64,000 nt of DNA. Source: Nostoc commune NIES-4072 (GTDB lineage Bacteria > Cyanobacteriota > Cyanobacteriia > Cyanobacteriales > Nostocaceae). Positions 37,501-46,424 of this stretch are shown here, piece by piece. Each line of letters starts with the position of its first letter. The first letter of the stretch is position 1. The stretch lies in NCBI RefSeq assembly GCF_003113895.1, contig NZ_BDUD01000001.1, forward strand, positions 6,189,244 through 6,253,243. The letters are read 5' to 3'. Under the pieces are notes generated by a model. It was given only the letters and a program-made list of their open reading frames with translations, was not told where the DNA came from and made no database searches. A program made the translations under genes and the position numbers.

Positions 37501-39167
37501 ACGGCTCAAAAATCGGTCGCGGCACAAGTAATAATTATCGAGACGCCGAGAAAGGGTTGATTTTAGCTACCAATTTGCCTGTGTACGTTAAAGGAAACTT
37601 TAATCTTCACACTCAACAAGAGTTCACAACAGCATTGTCAGATGATTGGAGTAATTTCTATTCTCGGACAAAAGCTACACGCAATCCGAATTTTGCATGT
37701 CGTCCAAGTGATAGTAGGCTACCAAATTGTACAACTGGTGATGAATGGCGTCCTGCATCTGTGTTGGCAGATTCTATTACTTTACTTTCTAATAACTTCC
37801 GAGAGGGCTTTCGTAATGAGGGAGATTATGATTCCAATGATAATTTAGGAAACAAGGCAAGTGGATTTAATTCTTATGTTACCAGTTGGTATTACAAGAG
37901 TGATCCTACTACAAAATGGTTTTATGATGGCGATTCTGGTGTGACAAACACTAGCGACGCTAAATACCGCTTACCGAAAGATTTTGATACATCAAGTGCA
38001 TTTGATCCCAGTGTTCCATCTACTTATCAAGGTAGCTCTTATCTCAACAATTTTGTAACACCCATTCAGTTAGCAACAAGAACCAGGGAATTTGCAACGG
38101 AAGTTTGCATTGCAACTAATCCTGCTGATTGTAGTGATAATAAAAACTGGGTAATGGCAGTTGGAGGTAACTGTAATGGGTTAACTTCACAAAAAACTGC
38201 TGGCGCATCTAATGGCATTCTTGGTCAACCAATAAGTGCAATCAAGACAGGTACAGTTGCGCGACTACCTGATTGTGGTGAGGCTCAAAATTTACCACGA
38301 CGGGTTGCTTTTCAACGGGATGCTAATGGGAATTTTATTTTGAACAATGGCAAACCTGTTGTTTATGGGTTTATCGGTGAGGGTGGTACTGCCAAATTAA
38401 AATTATTTCCTTACGACACTTGGAGTACATATAAACCAGGTTATCCCGAAGATAATGGTAATGGTATTTCTGGTACTTTTCTTATCCCTTGGTTTAAAAC
38501 ACAAGATTCAAGTGGAAATGAATCATTTAACCCTGATGATCCACCATTGTTAACCAGTCAAACTGGACAAGGCTCACCGTCTCAAAAACCAGTGTTGCAA
38601 ATAGATTTCCCTTTTGCCTATGACAGTTTAGATACTGGTAATATTTCGCCAGGAAAACACAGATATTGGTTGCAAATAGCTACTGAAACTACTTTTAATT
38701 TAATTGCAATAGCTGGAGATACCCCAGCGCGTCCTACGGAAGATAACGGTGGTTTACACAACTTTGTGCGCTTTATGGAAAACTGGAACCCAACTGGAGG
38801 AACAGGCGATGCCATTAAAGCTAGGATTAGCGGCTCTTTCATCCAAATTAAACGAAGTGCTTATGCCACTGCACCATTTAGCACATCCATATCAACTCAA
38901 TCTAATGATTTTAAGTATAAGATTCAAGGTAATGACAGCAGAACTCCTTTCTATCTGGCTCCTACACGGCAATGGGGTTATGATGTAGCACTGCTATCTC
39001 AGTCGCCTGACTTATTAGCCCAAAGACTGGCAACGATACCAGATGATTTGCCAGATGAGTACTTCCGGGAAGTTGGTCGAGATGACGCATGGGTGCAAAG
39101 TTTGTTGTGTGCGAAAAAACTTGATGGTAATTTTGCAATTGATCCAGATCAGCGTCCTTGCAGTTGA
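34566..39167 (+). CDS. hpsA: Hormogonium polysaccharide biosynthesis protein HpsA
   Basis: A 1533-residue protein starting with a basic stretch, then GNAGFVLPTVAMVSLVVVLL at about residues 46-65. This is a prepilin-like segment (G-F-x4 followed by a ~20-residue hydrophobic stretch), and is followed by RSFERSKNASNVRVNEAALNAA. The huge remainder is Thr/Ser/Asn-rich and extracytoplasmic, with several paired cysteines. This matches HpsA of Nostoc punctiforme, required for the polysaccharide that supports hormogonium gliding. Its exact action is unknown; a surface or pseudopilus-associated role is inferred. I chose ATG 34566, eight bases after GGGAAG; an in-frame TTG at 34548 is weaker. It heads a same-strand cluster up to 46.3 kb. 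Confidence 0.93.
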   Translation: MSIRRKFFKVGILCLKKLISQFFSTIKKQIIWLLRTLFTTNRRRGTGNAGFVLPTVAMVSLVVVLLTTAILFRSFERSKNASNVRVNEAALNAATPAIDRARAKINKLFQDGRLPRATPTDNALYDTLVSNLNEYTFGDETQLKLTKSSQYTGERTELKTAWSYPVDTDNNGKFDSYTLYGIYFTNPPISGGAYTHARNSLEARTLPMTAGNVSGDCGDTLGTSASLVGNTGWFKIGNKLKKAFFVYTATVPITTTPASNTKYELYKGNKSFSALEYQQERVQIPVVNNAVLYEDDIDISPGPTFRLNGRVFTNSNLLTGSDGNNVRLYQVSSKESCFYDDDNAKIVIGGNLGAGGSTDTSDLSKITQVDLFRKGEATDPIVVDFAKSTTPASNEANLIAYNSLAYVQRINRLVSAQIADTTANATHSDPTEVTKGIQQQKDKLGLASYTAPEELAFRKQQLQLYFQKRTRRVPYKEVSFGGDALGTYATTSPLQDTGDILRPVNAWMYPTDPTDGKTGTNYTSLTLSTNSGKLIPGATEPTTLQKTYDGKEQSLGDRVVIGNNLPQIWWDSTKSGFVGPNPQDTQTISGINWDLPTTPSTPRTRRSRVEILADLGSTDRDKDWELAAATVPNSIQDPVGGLRVVTGGGIYLPQGYTTTGALLDSNFALATAATTNIWSDLMPVASSTATVATATSLISNLITLPNATYTPYLRMRATAVYHYKATGYSATSPTPIACVSSYYDPTNSTTAKNLSTLPYGNATGGRSNNGIVYAPPSRTTTYYQNVLAYQAQLKYQNGRWANEALKNALAKAAANRTIAEQSAIDAALCSLQILDGSISVPGTLPIPHGAIKETTFLDSRQVKAIHKDNTTTTVFETFTNADGGATLGTDYDLDKKDRQPLEIRATVLDINSLRTTTIGGTTPAQEYLLPNSGIIYATRNDALPDLSSSSGDLEAKKSESPVDYKLDPTRRPNAIMLINGSKIGRGTSNNYRDAEKGLILATNLPVYVKGNFNLHTQQEFTTALSDDWSNFYSRTKATRNPNFACRPSDSRLPNCTTGDEWRPASVLADSITLLSNNFREGFRNEGDYDSNDNLGNKASGFNSYVTSWYYKSDPTTKWFYDGDSGVTNTSDAKYRLPKDFDTSSAFDPSVPSTYQGSSYLNNFVTPIQLATRTREFATEVCIATNPADCSDNKNWVMAVGGNCNGLTSQKTAGASNGILGQPISAIKTGTVARLPDCGEAQNLPRRVAFQRDANGNFILNNGKPVVYGFIGEGGTAKLKLFPYDTWSTYKPGYPEDNGNGISGTFLIPWFKTQDSSGNESFNPDDPPLLTSQTGQGSPSQKPVLQIDFPFAYDSLDTGNISPGKHRYWLQIATETTFNLIAIAGDTPARPTEDNGGLHNFVRFMENWNPTGGTGDAIKARISGSFIQIKRSAYATAPFSTSISTQSNDFKYKIQGNDSRTPFYLAPTRQWGYDVALLSQSPDLLAQRLATIPDDLPDEYFREVGRDDAWVQSLLCAKKLDGNFAIDPDQRPCS

Positions 39168-39228
39168 GTTCAATAGAAACCTAACCCCCAGTCCCTTCCC
39201 TACTAGCGTTGGGGAGTAAGACTCAAAG

Positions 39229-39251
39229 CCTCTCTCCTTTTAGGAGAGAGG
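39229..39251 (+). terminator. Hairpin between hpsA and hpsB
   Basis: CCTCTCTCC pairs perfectly with GGAGAGAGG across a 5-base loop, 62 bases after the hpsA stop. A second GGAGAGAGG follows, which could compete for the same arm. With no T-run it may be a partial terminator or mRNA-processing hairpin separating hpsA from hpsBCD levels. Confidence 0.45.
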
Positions 39252-39337
39252 TTTGGAGAGAGGTTAAAACTGTGCTGTACCCAAGTGAGAACCGCTATAG
39301 TTCCCCATCATCAAATCTCAAAAGCTGGCAATTAGCA

Positions 39338-40069
39338 ATGATTAAGCATAAACAACAACAAATCCACCCTGCTGATGAGTCTGGTTTTACAATTATTGAG
39401 TCGTTGGTAGCAATAGTTGTGGTTGCTATTTTATTAGCAGCGATCGCACCTGTGATCGTCATCTCAACAGCAACCCGCGTTCAATCTCGACGAGTGGAAC
39501 TTGCAACCCAAGCAACAAAAGCATTCATTGATGGCATCAGAACTGGCGCTATTACTACAGTGCCAAGTACACTAGTTACACTTGCAACTCCAACTGCGGC
39601 TGCACCTAGAAGAGTTTCAGATATCGCAGGTACACCAGCTACAGCAACTACACCAGCTATATCAGCAATAACAGGTAGACCACAAGATTATTTAATTAAC
39701 AATGTTACAGATATGCCTACTCCCACATCGGCAACTGGTCTGTATTGTTTCAATAAGAATGGCACTATTAGTAATCCAGATTGTTCAAGCGATCAGTTTT
39801 ACATTCAAGCAGGTCGAATTGTCCAAAGTACTGGGGCTAATGATGGCTATCGTCTGGCAATTCGGATCTATCGGGCAGATGTTGACTTTAGCAAAACTCT
39901 CAAAGCTAGCACAGATACTACTAAAAATAGACAAAAAACATTCACTGGTGGATTAGGCGATCGCCAAGCACCATTAATCGAAATGACAACCGACATTGGC
40001 AACACTAACACTACCTTTCAGGCTTTATGCCGACGACTGGGTACTGCAACAAATCAAGCTTGCCAGTAA
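39338..40069 (+). CDS. hpsB: Hormogonium polysaccharide secretion pseudopilin HpsB
   Basis: 243 residues from the ATG at 39338 (MIKHKQQQIHPADE). The prepilin peptidase site and helix are SGFTIIESLVAIVVVAILLA, with the Glu at +5, as in GspI/PilV-type minor pseudopilins. The periplasmic part is Thr/Ala-rich and contains a cysteine pair (YCFNKNG, NPDCSS) and a C-terminal LCRRLGTATNQACQ. An upstream in-frame start would translate through the hairpin repeat and is unlikely. It should join a type II/IV-like pseudopilus for polysaccharide export. Confidence 0.88.
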   Translation: MIKHKQQQIHPADESGFTIIESLVAIVVVAILLAAIAPVIVISTATRVQSRRVELATQATKAFIDGIRTGAITTVPSTLVTLATPTAAAPRRVSDIAGTPATATTPAISAITGRPQDYLINNVTDMPTPTSATGLYCFNKNGTISNPDCSSDQFYIQAGRIVQSTGANDGYRLAIRIYRADVDFSKTLKASTDTTKNRQKTFTGGLGDRQAPLIEMTTDIGNTNTTFQALCRRLGTATNQACQ

Positions 40070-40135
40070 AAAACTAGGCAGTTTCAGATTATGCGATGCT
40101 CACTGTGCATTTATCACTAAAAAGAATACCACAAT

Positions 40136-41116
40136 ATGGTGAGTACACTAAAATTCTTACTCAAAAGCCAGCTAAAACGCTCTAGGCTAGTTCAGCAAGT
40201 TAACGGTTTTACTATGATTGAATTGTTGATTGCCATGCTTCTGGCATTCCTGATCATTACTCCGTTGCTAGGATTCATGATTAACATTATGGACACAGAC
40301 CGAAAGGAGCAAGCAAAGGCAAATTCTGAGCAAGAAATTCAAGCTGCGCTAGATTATATTGCCCGTGATTTACAACAGGCAATTTATCTTTATGATGCTG
40401 ACGGGATTGAAGCTATCAAAAATCAATTACCTAATTCGAGCGCAACAGATAGAGTCCCTGTTCTTGTCTTTTGGAAACGAGAATTAGTTAATCAAGCGCT
40501 TACAATTACAGGAACCGAAAAAGATGATACGTTTGTATACTCATTGGTTGCCTACTATTTAATTAAAGACGCTACTTCTAGTTCTACTTGGTCTAATGCA
40601 GCTCGGATTGCGAGATGGCAAATTAAGGATGGTGTACCAGCTAGTACTGGTGTTGATTGTACTGGCTATACTGGCAAATATATTAGTGGTAATTGTCCTA
40701 GTCCAGGTTTTACCCTATTTAAGCTGGATGGAGTAGGCACTATTAATGACAAGATGAATGCTTGGGTAAAAGCCACACCAGATTATACTGCCGATACTAC
40801 AGTACTTGTTGACTTTATTGATCAAACCAAAACTGATGACACAACACCAGCACCTGCGGCAACATGTCCTACTGATAACAATACATGGCAGAAAGTATCA
40901 CCAAATACTACTAGCTTTAATACACGTAATACTAGCAAAATGACTGGTTTCTATGCGTGTATCGATAGAGTTAACACAACAGCCCAGGTCTTTTTACGAG
41001 GCAATGCACTTGCACGTTTACAAAGCAATAACTTTAATTACATAAATACCAACAAAACTTATTTTCCAAGTGCAAGTATACGGGTGCAAGGACGCGGATA
41101 CTTATTTACTAAATAA
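40136..41116 (+). CDS. hpsC: Hormogonium polysaccharide secretion pseudopilin HpsC
   Basis: 326 residues. The class III-like signal is NGFTMIELLIAMLLAFLIIT, preceded by a basic leader of about 23 residues. QEIQAALDYIARDLQQAIYLYD is the conserved helix after the membrane segment, as in GspJ/PilW-like proteins. The globular part has four or more cysteines (GVDCTGYTG, SGNCPSPG, ATCPTDN, FYACIDR). It lies 66 bases after hpsB on the same strand. Function as a minor pseudopilin is from family knowledge. Confidence 0.88.
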   Translation: MVSTLKFLLKSQLKRSRLVQQVNGFTMIELLIAMLLAFLIITPLLGFMINIMDTDRKEQAKANSEQEIQAALDYIARDLQQAIYLYDADGIEAIKNQLPNSSATDRVPVLVFWKRELVNQALTITGTEKDDTFVYSLVAYYLIKDATSSSTWSNAARIARWQIKDGVPASTGVDCTGYTGKYISGNCPSPGFTLFKLDGVGTINDKMNAWVKATPDYTADTTVLVDFIDQTKTDDTTPAPAATCPTDNNTWQKVSPNTTSFNTRNTSKMTGFYACIDRVNTTAQVFLRGNALARLQSNNFNYINTNKTYFPSASIRVQGRGYLFTK

Positions 41117-41155
41117 GTGCTGAAAATTTAAGGAATTAATTAATGGCAGCAAATT

Positions 41156-41869
41156 ATGGGAAAGTTAAGTTTGAAGTTATTTAACCCAAACAGTAGAAAT
41201 GAAACCAGTAAACAGCGATTTTTAATTAATAAACTACGCTGTGCTTCTGGATGCACCCAACAAGATGCTGGCTTTACCTTGCTGGAATTAATCGTAGTGA
41301 TGGTGATGATTGGAATTTTAGCAGCGATCGCAACTCCTAGTTGGGTTGCTTTTGTAAATAGACAGAAGGTAAGTAAGGCTAACGATGCCGTTTTAGCCGC
41401 ACTCCAAGAAGGACAGCGCGAAGCTAAAAACAAAAAACTTAGCTATACTGTCAGTTTTCAGAAAAATACCACAACCCAAAATATAGAGGTTGCTGTTTAT
41501 AATACCAATGCTGCAAGCCCTACATGGAAACCTTTAGGGGCAGATGTAGGCGTCAGCTCTAATAAATTACTGCTAGGTGCAAATCTCAGTGGCGAAAACA
41601 CTGCCAATTCTACTACTAATTCTCCTGTATCCTATACTTTAAGTACACCAATAAAAATTACTTTTGACTATATGGGGGCTTTGACTTTACCAACTCCATA
41701 CTTTGGAACACCTACAGCCCCTTCAACAGAGCCACCTGGGTTAAAAATAGTGATAGCAGTACCAAGCTCTACAAGTTCTACATCGGCTAGTAGCATAAAG
41801 CGATGCGTCATTGTGAAAACTCTCTTAGGCTCAATGATCACAGCAAAAGGCTCTCCCAACTGCGACTAA
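41156..41869 (+). CDS. hpsD: Hps pseudopilin (HpsD-like, FimT/GspH type)
   Basis: 237 residues with a long 39-residue leader, then AGFTLLELIVVMVMIGILAA, a textbook prepilin motif. The following helix (NRQKVSKANDAVLAALQEGQ) and the end (KRCVIVKTLLGSMITAKGSPNC) match a FimT/GspH-like fold. The C-terminal pair of cysteines can form a disulfide. Its close relative at 45085 ends in the same way. The name hpsD is by order in the N. punctiforme cluster. Confidence 0.8.
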   Translation: MGKLSLKLFNPNSRNETSKQRFLINKLRCASGCTQQDAGFTLLELIVVMVMIGILAAIATPSWVAFVNRQKVSKANDAVLAALQEGQREAKNKKLSYTVSFQKNTTTQNIEVAVYNTNAASPTWKPLGADVGVSSNKLLLGANLSGENTANSTTNSPVSYTLSTPIKITFDYMGALTLPTPYFGTPTAPSTEPPGLKIVIAVPSSTSSTSASSIKRCVIVKTLLGSMITAKGSPNCD

Positions 41870-42058
41870 GTAGTTTTTATAGTAATTTTTTATAAAAATA
41901 CGTAGTAATACTGTATATAAAACTGCACATTGATCGCAAAATTAAAACATCAGGTGCAGTTTTCATGTTTGAGAGTTGATTTAATAAAATAATCGCTGAT
42001 AAATTAGCTATTGGTTGAGCAGATAAAAGCGTCCTAATCAAAATATCCCTTTTGTCAA

Positions 42059-43045
42059 ATGACTGAAAACCTTGACTTTACTGTAGCTATCCCAACTTAT
42101 AACGGTGAAAGTCGTTTGCCTGAACTACTAGAACGGCTACAAAACCAACTTCACACCGAAAATTTAACTTGGGAAATTATAGTTGTAGACAACAACAGCA
42201 CTGATAACACAGCTAAAGTTGTTCAAACCTATCAACAAAATTGGCGGTGTCCTTATCCTTTAAAGTATTGCTTTGAAGCGCGGCAGGGAGCAGCTTATGC
42301 TCGAAAAAGGGCAGTTGTAGAAGCTAAAGGTAAATTCATAGGTTTTCTAGATGATGACAATTACCCAGTATCAAATTGGGTATCCCAAGCTGTTGCTTTT
42401 GGTGAAAAGTATCCTAAGGCGGGCGCTTATGGCAGCCAAATTCATCCTGACTGGGAAATAGAACCACCAGAAAACTTTCAGCGCATTGCTCCATTCTTGG
42501 CAATTACAGAGCGAGGTAATTTACCGCTATTATATGAAGCAAGTAAAAAATTATTACCCCCATGTGCTGGACTTGTTGTTCGTAAACAAACTTGGTTAGA
42601 AAGTGTACCAGATAAGCCGATTTTAACTGGTAGAGTTAAAGGCAATATGCTTACCAGTGAAGACTTAGAAATGTTGTCTTATATCCAAAAAACAGGATGG
42701 GAGATTTGGTATAACCCTGAAATGGAAGTTTCTCATAAAATACCAAGCTCTCGATTGCAAAAAGACTATTTAATTCCATTTTTTCGAGGTATTGGACTTA
42801 GCCGATATGTAACTAGAATGGTAACTATAAAACATGTATATAGGCCAGTTGCTCTTTTAGTTTATATGATAAATGACTTGCGTAAAATTATTTTACATTT
42901 ACTCAAATATCGATTTAAGCTAAAGCAAGATTTAGTAGTTGCTTGCGAAATGGAACTTTTTTTAAGTAGTTTTATTAGCCCTTTTTATCTTTGGAAAAAT
43001 GGATATTTAAAAAAAAATAAATTATCAAACAACCAAGTATTATGA
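42059..43045 (+). CDS. hpsE: GT2 glycosyltransferase HpsE
   Basis: 328 residues. GT-A fold: FTVAIPTYNGESRLPELLER at the start, then IIVVDNNSTDNTAKVV and the metal-binding FIGFLDDDNYPVSNWV. The acceptor part contains TSEDLEMLSYIQKTGWEIW, the ED of the catalytic base region. A C-terminal amphipathic region probably attaches it to the membrane. It overlaps the next gene by 4 bases (ATGA), so translation is coupled. Role: assembly of the hormogonium polysaccharide. Confidence 0.9.
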   Translation: MTENLDFTVAIPTYNGESRLPELLERLQNQLHTENLTWEIIVVDNNSTDNTAKVVQTYQQNWRCPYPLKYCFEARQGAAYARKRAVVEAKGKFIGFLDDDNYPVSNWVSQAVAFGEKYPKAGAYGSQIHPDWEIEPPENFQRIAPFLAITERGNLPLLYEASKKLLPPCAGLVVRKQTWLESVPDKPILTGRVKGNMLTSEDLEMLSYIQKTGWEIWYNPEMEVSHKIPSSRLQKDYLIPFFRGIGLSRYVTRMVTIKHVYRPVALLVYMINDLRKIILHLLKYRFKLKQDLVVACEMELFLSSFISPFYLWKNGYLKKNKLSNNQVL

Positions 43046-44034
43046 CTGAACTAACAGTTGAAAGTTTAGACATTAGCGTAGCCATTCCTGCATATAATGG
43101 AGCAACTCGATTACCTAAAATTTTAGATAAACTATTAAGCCAGACAGGAGTAGAACAACTTAGCTGGGAAATTATTATTGTAGATAACAATAGTTCTGAT
43201 AATACATCTGAAATCATCCAGAATTACCAAAAAATATTTAATGGAAACTGTCATTTAAGATATTTTTTAGAAACCGAACAAGGAGCAGCATTTGCACGAC
43301 TGCGGGCAGTACGTGAAGCCAGAGGGCAGCTAATCGCATTTTTAGATGATGATAACTTACCTGCACCTGATTGGTTATCAGAAGCATATAAATTTGGATT
43401 GGAGCATCCGCAAGCAGGTGCTTGGAGTGGACAAATTCATGGTGATTTTGAAGTCAAGCCACCAGAAAATTTTGAAAGAATTCAAGCTTTTTTAGCTATT
43501 AGAGAACATGGCTCAAATCCACATTTATTTGATGCTGACAATTTAAGGCTTCCTCCTGGTGCGGCGCTTGTTGTTAGAACAAAAGTATGGCTTGAAAATG
43601 TACCACAACAACCTAATTTAAGTGGTAAGTTACCTGGTATTTTGGTACAGGGTGATGACTATGAACCATTGCTTTATATACATTATGCAGGTTGGCAAAT
43701 TTGGTATAACCCTACCATGCATACTTATCATCAAATACCGCATTGGCGACTTGAGCAAGATTATCTCTTAACGTTGGCACGCGGCTGTGGATTGTGTATT
43801 TTTCAGTTACGCTTGATAAATACTAAAAATTGGCAAAAACCGATAGTTTTTGTGAAAACTATCTTGGGGAATTTACGCCGAGTATTACAACATCTCATTC
43901 GATATAGAGGGCAATTTAAAAATAATCTAATTCCACTTTTTGAGATGGAGTTTTATTTAGCTAGTATGATGAGTCCTTTTTACTACTTTAAATGTAATTT
44001 AGGCAAAGTATTAAAAAATAAAATAGCCATATAG
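43042..44034 (+). CDS. GT2 glycosyltransferase, HpsE paralogue
   Basis: 330 residues, collinear with the preceding gene. It has ISVAIPAYNGATRLPKILDK, IIIVDNNSSDNTSEII, LIAFLDDDNLPAPDWL, and VQGDDYEPLLYIHYAGWQIW in the acceptor site. Shared words such as EQGAAFARLRAV against RQGAAYARKRAV show that the two arose by tandem duplication. The acceptor motif GDD here replaces SED, so specificity probably differs. Position suggests the gene called hpsF in N. punctiforme, but I do not assert the symbol. Confidence 0.88.
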   Translation: MTELTVESLDISVAIPAYNGATRLPKILDKLLSQTGVEQLSWEIIIVDNNSSDNTSEIIQNYQKIFNGNCHLRYFLETEQGAAFARLRAVREARGQLIAFLDDDNLPAPDWLSEAYKFGLEHPQAGAWSGQIHGDFEVKPPENFERIQAFLAIREHGSNPHLFDADNLRLPPGAALVVRTKVWLENVPQQPNLSGKLPGILVQGDDYEPLLYIHYAGWQIWYNPTMHTYHQIPHWRLEQDYLLTLARGCGLCIFQLRLINTKNWQKPIVFVKTILGNLRRVLQHLIRYRGQFKNNLIPLFEMEFYLASMMSPFYYFKCNLGKVLKNKIAI

Positions 44035-44036
44035 CA

Positions 44037-45119
44037 ATGATTAAATCTACTAGCAGAAAATTGCCGAAGATTTCTGTAATCATCCCTGCTTACAATTGTG
44101 AAAAGACTATTAAGTATACAATCCAATCTGTTTTAAATCAAACTTTTTCTGATCTAGAATTAATTATAATTAATGATGGTTCGCAAGACTCAACAATAGA
44201 AGTTATTGCAGAAATTCAAGATTCACGAATAAAAGTATTTTCTTACCCCAATGCTGGCGGAAACGTCAGCCGTAACCGAGGGCTACACCTTGCAGTTGGA
44301 GAATTTGTTAGTTTCTTAGATGCAGATGATCTTTGGACACCTGATAAACTTCATTCTCAGTTAAAGGCTCTGCAAGAAAATATTACTGCAAAAGTTGCTT
44401 ACAGTTGGACTGATTATATTAATGCAAATGGGGAATTTATACTTTCAGGCAAGCGCGTCAATCTAAATGGAAATGTTTATGAAAGTTTGTTATTAAATAA
44501 CTTTCTAGAGAATGGTTCTAATCCTTTAATTTGTAGAAAAGCTTTAACTAAATTAGGTGGCTTTGACGAATCTCTAAGTGCGGCTCAGGATTGGGATATG
44601 TGGCTGCGATTAGCTTTTCAGTTTGATTTTGTATGTGTGCCATCTGTACAAATCTTATATCGCATAAGTGCTAATTCAGTTTCTTCTAATCTTGTCAGAC
44701 AGGAAAAATCCTGCCTGCAAGTACTTAAAAGAGCTTACAAGCAAAGTTCTTATCTACGAGATGCTTCTGCACGTTCAACACTAAAGCATAATTGGAATAC
44801 AAGCCTAGCAAATTTATACAAATACTTGACCTGTAAAGCGCTACAAAAGCCGTTGAACAACAAAAAAGGTCTAGCAGCCGCTATATTTTTATGGAAGTAT
44901 TTTCTTCATGACCCTTTAAAACTTCAGAATATAAATTTCACTTTAAAACTATTACTGAAAATAGTCATAATCCTTATAATGCCTAGCTTGTTAGACAATA
45001 TTACTAACCAGCGCGAAGTAAGAAGGCAAGAAGTTGAAACATTGCTCAACGGTTGGGTAATTGAAAAGCGATCAGAAAACAAAAATGGATATCAGAGTGC
45101 AGTTACTGTTTCTAGTTAA
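44037..45119 (+). CDS. GT2 glycosyltransferase of the hps cluster
   Basis: 360 residues. It has KISVIIPAYNCEKTIKYTIQ, LIIINDGSQDSTIEVI and FVSFLDADDLWTPDKL (the DxD), with a C-terminal GGFDESLSAAQDWDMWLRL, where the QDWD is typical of GT2 enzymes adding to polysaccharides. It is a different subgroup from the two upstream paralogues. It begins 2 bases after the previous stop and overlaps the next gene by 35 bases. Position corresponds to hpsG of N. punctiforme. Confidence 0.88.
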   Translation: MIKSTSRKLPKISVIIPAYNCEKTIKYTIQSVLNQTFSDLELIIINDGSQDSTIEVIAEIQDSRIKVFSYPNAGGNVSRNRGLHLAVGEFVSFLDADDLWTPDKLHSQLKALQENITAKVAYSWTDYINANGEFILSGKRVNLNGNVYESLLLNNFLENGSNPLICRKALTKLGGFDESLSAAQDWDMWLRLAFQFDFVCVPSVQILYRISANSVSSNLVRQEKSCLQVLKRAYKQSSYLRDASARSTLKHNWNTSLANLYKYLTCKALQKPLNNKKGLAAAIFLWKYFLHDPLKLQNINFTLKLLLKIVIILIMPSLLDNITNQREVRRQEVETLLNGWVIEKRSENKNGYQSAVTVSS

Positions 45120-45651
45120 TTCTAAAAATCTGTTGAATAAAAACTCCAGCAGTGGTTTTACCCTACTAGAAACTTTAGTAGTTGTTTTATTAATTGGTAT
45201 ATTAGCCACGCTGGCAATACCCAACTGGCTAGGCTTTGTGCAGAATCGCCACCTCAACTCTGCCCAAAACGAGGTTTATTATGCTATGCGCCAAGCCCAA
45301 AGCCAAGCTACTAAGGAAAAATTGCCTTGGCAAGCCAGCTTTCGGGAACAAAACAGTATTCTTCAATGGGCGGTTCATCCTGCCACAGTCAACCCATCTA
45401 ACGCTAACTGGAATAATCTCAATTTCAATGTGCGCTTAGATGCAGAAACAACCCTATCAGAGTCAAATGGCATCAGACAAATCCAATTTGATCACAGAGG
45501 TAATGTCAGACAACCGCCATTAGGACGGATAACACTATCAAGCAAGTATGGTGGTAAAGCTAAACGTTGTGTTGTTGTTTCTACGATTTTAGGAGCAATG
45601 CGAATGGAAAAAGACCATACCACAGCCGAAAACGGTAAGTATTGCTATTAA
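45085..45651 (+). CDS. FimT/GspH-type pseudopilin, second in the hps cluster
   Basis: 188 residues. SGFTLLETLVVVLLIGILAT is the prepilin cleavage site and helix, with Glu at +5. IPNWLGFVQNRHLNSAQNEV follows, and the protein ends KRCVVVSTILGAMRMEK with a final YCY. The N-terminal and C-terminal signatures match the HpsD-like protein at 41156, so this is a paralogue. The start ATG lies inside the end of the glycosyltransferase gene; an in-frame TTG at 45061 is the alternative. It probably caps or initiates the same pseudopilus. Confidence 0.88.
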   Translation: MDIRVQLLFLVNSKNLLNKNSSSGFTLLETLVVVLLIGILATLAIPNWLGFVQNRHLNSAQNEVYYAMRQAQSQATKEKLPWQASFREQNSILQWAVHPATVNPSNANWNNLNFNVRLDAETTLSESNGIRQIQFDHRGNVRQPPLGRITLSSKYGGKAKRCVVVSTILGAMRMEKDHTTAENGKYCY

Positions 45652-45683
45652 GATATTTTTAGTTTATTCAAATAAGGTATTGT

Positions 45684-46331
45684 GTGCTGAACTTACCAAC
45701 AATCTCAAAACAGCACCTGATTATTTTCACTCGTTATCCAGAACCAGGGAAGACTAAAACTAGACTAATACCTGCTTTGGGAACTGTTGGTGCTGCCAAT
45801 CTTCAACGGGAAATGACTGAACATACAATATTTCAGGTTCAAGAATTGCAAAAAGCCATTGCCATATCTGTAGAAGTGAGATTTACAGGTGGGGATTCGC
45901 AACTTATGCAAGACTGGCTGGGGTTGGATTTGGTTTACCAGTCTCAAGGTGAAGGCGATTTAGGTTCGCGGATGGCGCGATCGCTTTTCGAGGCTTTTGA
46001 ATCTGATGCCACAAAAGTAATTATCATCGGTACAGATTGTCCTGGAGTCAATGCTCAGATTTTAGAGACAGCCTTTGAAAAGTTACACAGCTTTGACTTA
46101 GTACTTGGGCCTGCGATCGACGGTGGATATTACTTAATTGGGTTGCGCCAACCCATCCCGGAGTTATTCGTTAACATCGAGTGGGGAACTGCTCAAGTAT
46201 TCCAGAAAACTGTGGAAATTGCTGAGAAACTTAATTTATCATACGTGAACTTGTTGTCTTTAGCTGATGTTGACCGACCGGAGGATCTGCCAATTTGGGA
46301 ACAAGCTTTTGCAAGGGAGATGGAAAAATAA
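45684..46331 (+). CDS. TIGR04282-type (DUF2064) glycosyltransferase
   Basis: 215 residues. It has HLIIFTRYPEPGKTKTRLIP at the N-terminus (nucleotide-sugar pyrophosphorylase-like loop), GDLGSRMARSLFEAF, VIIIGTDCPGVNAQIL and LVLGPAIDGGYYLIGLR, all diagnostic of the TIGR04282/DUF2064 family. Members are annotated as arsenosugar biosynthesis glycosyltransferases, but most are uncharacterised nucleotidyl- or glycosyl-transferase-like enzymes. I use the GTG at 45684, preceded by AAGG. It follows the pseudopilin by 32 bases and may end the hps operon. Confidence 0.88.
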   Translation: MLNLPTISKQHLIIFTRYPEPGKTKTRLIPALGTVGAANLQREMTEHTIFQVQELQKAIAISVEVRFTGGDSQLMQDWLGLDLVYQSQGEGDLGSRMARSLFEAFESDATKVIIIGTDCPGVNAQILETAFEKLHSFDLVLGPAIDGGYYLIGLRQPIPELFVNIEWGTAQVFQKTVEIAEKLNLSYVNLLSLADVDRPEDLPIWEQAFAREMEK

Positions 46332-46424
46332 GGGAGTATAGCGATTTTTATATGGATGCAAAAGCCACTAGGGGCGCACATTTATCATTGGTGTCAATTG
46401 AAGCTAGAAATAGCTTAACTGTTG

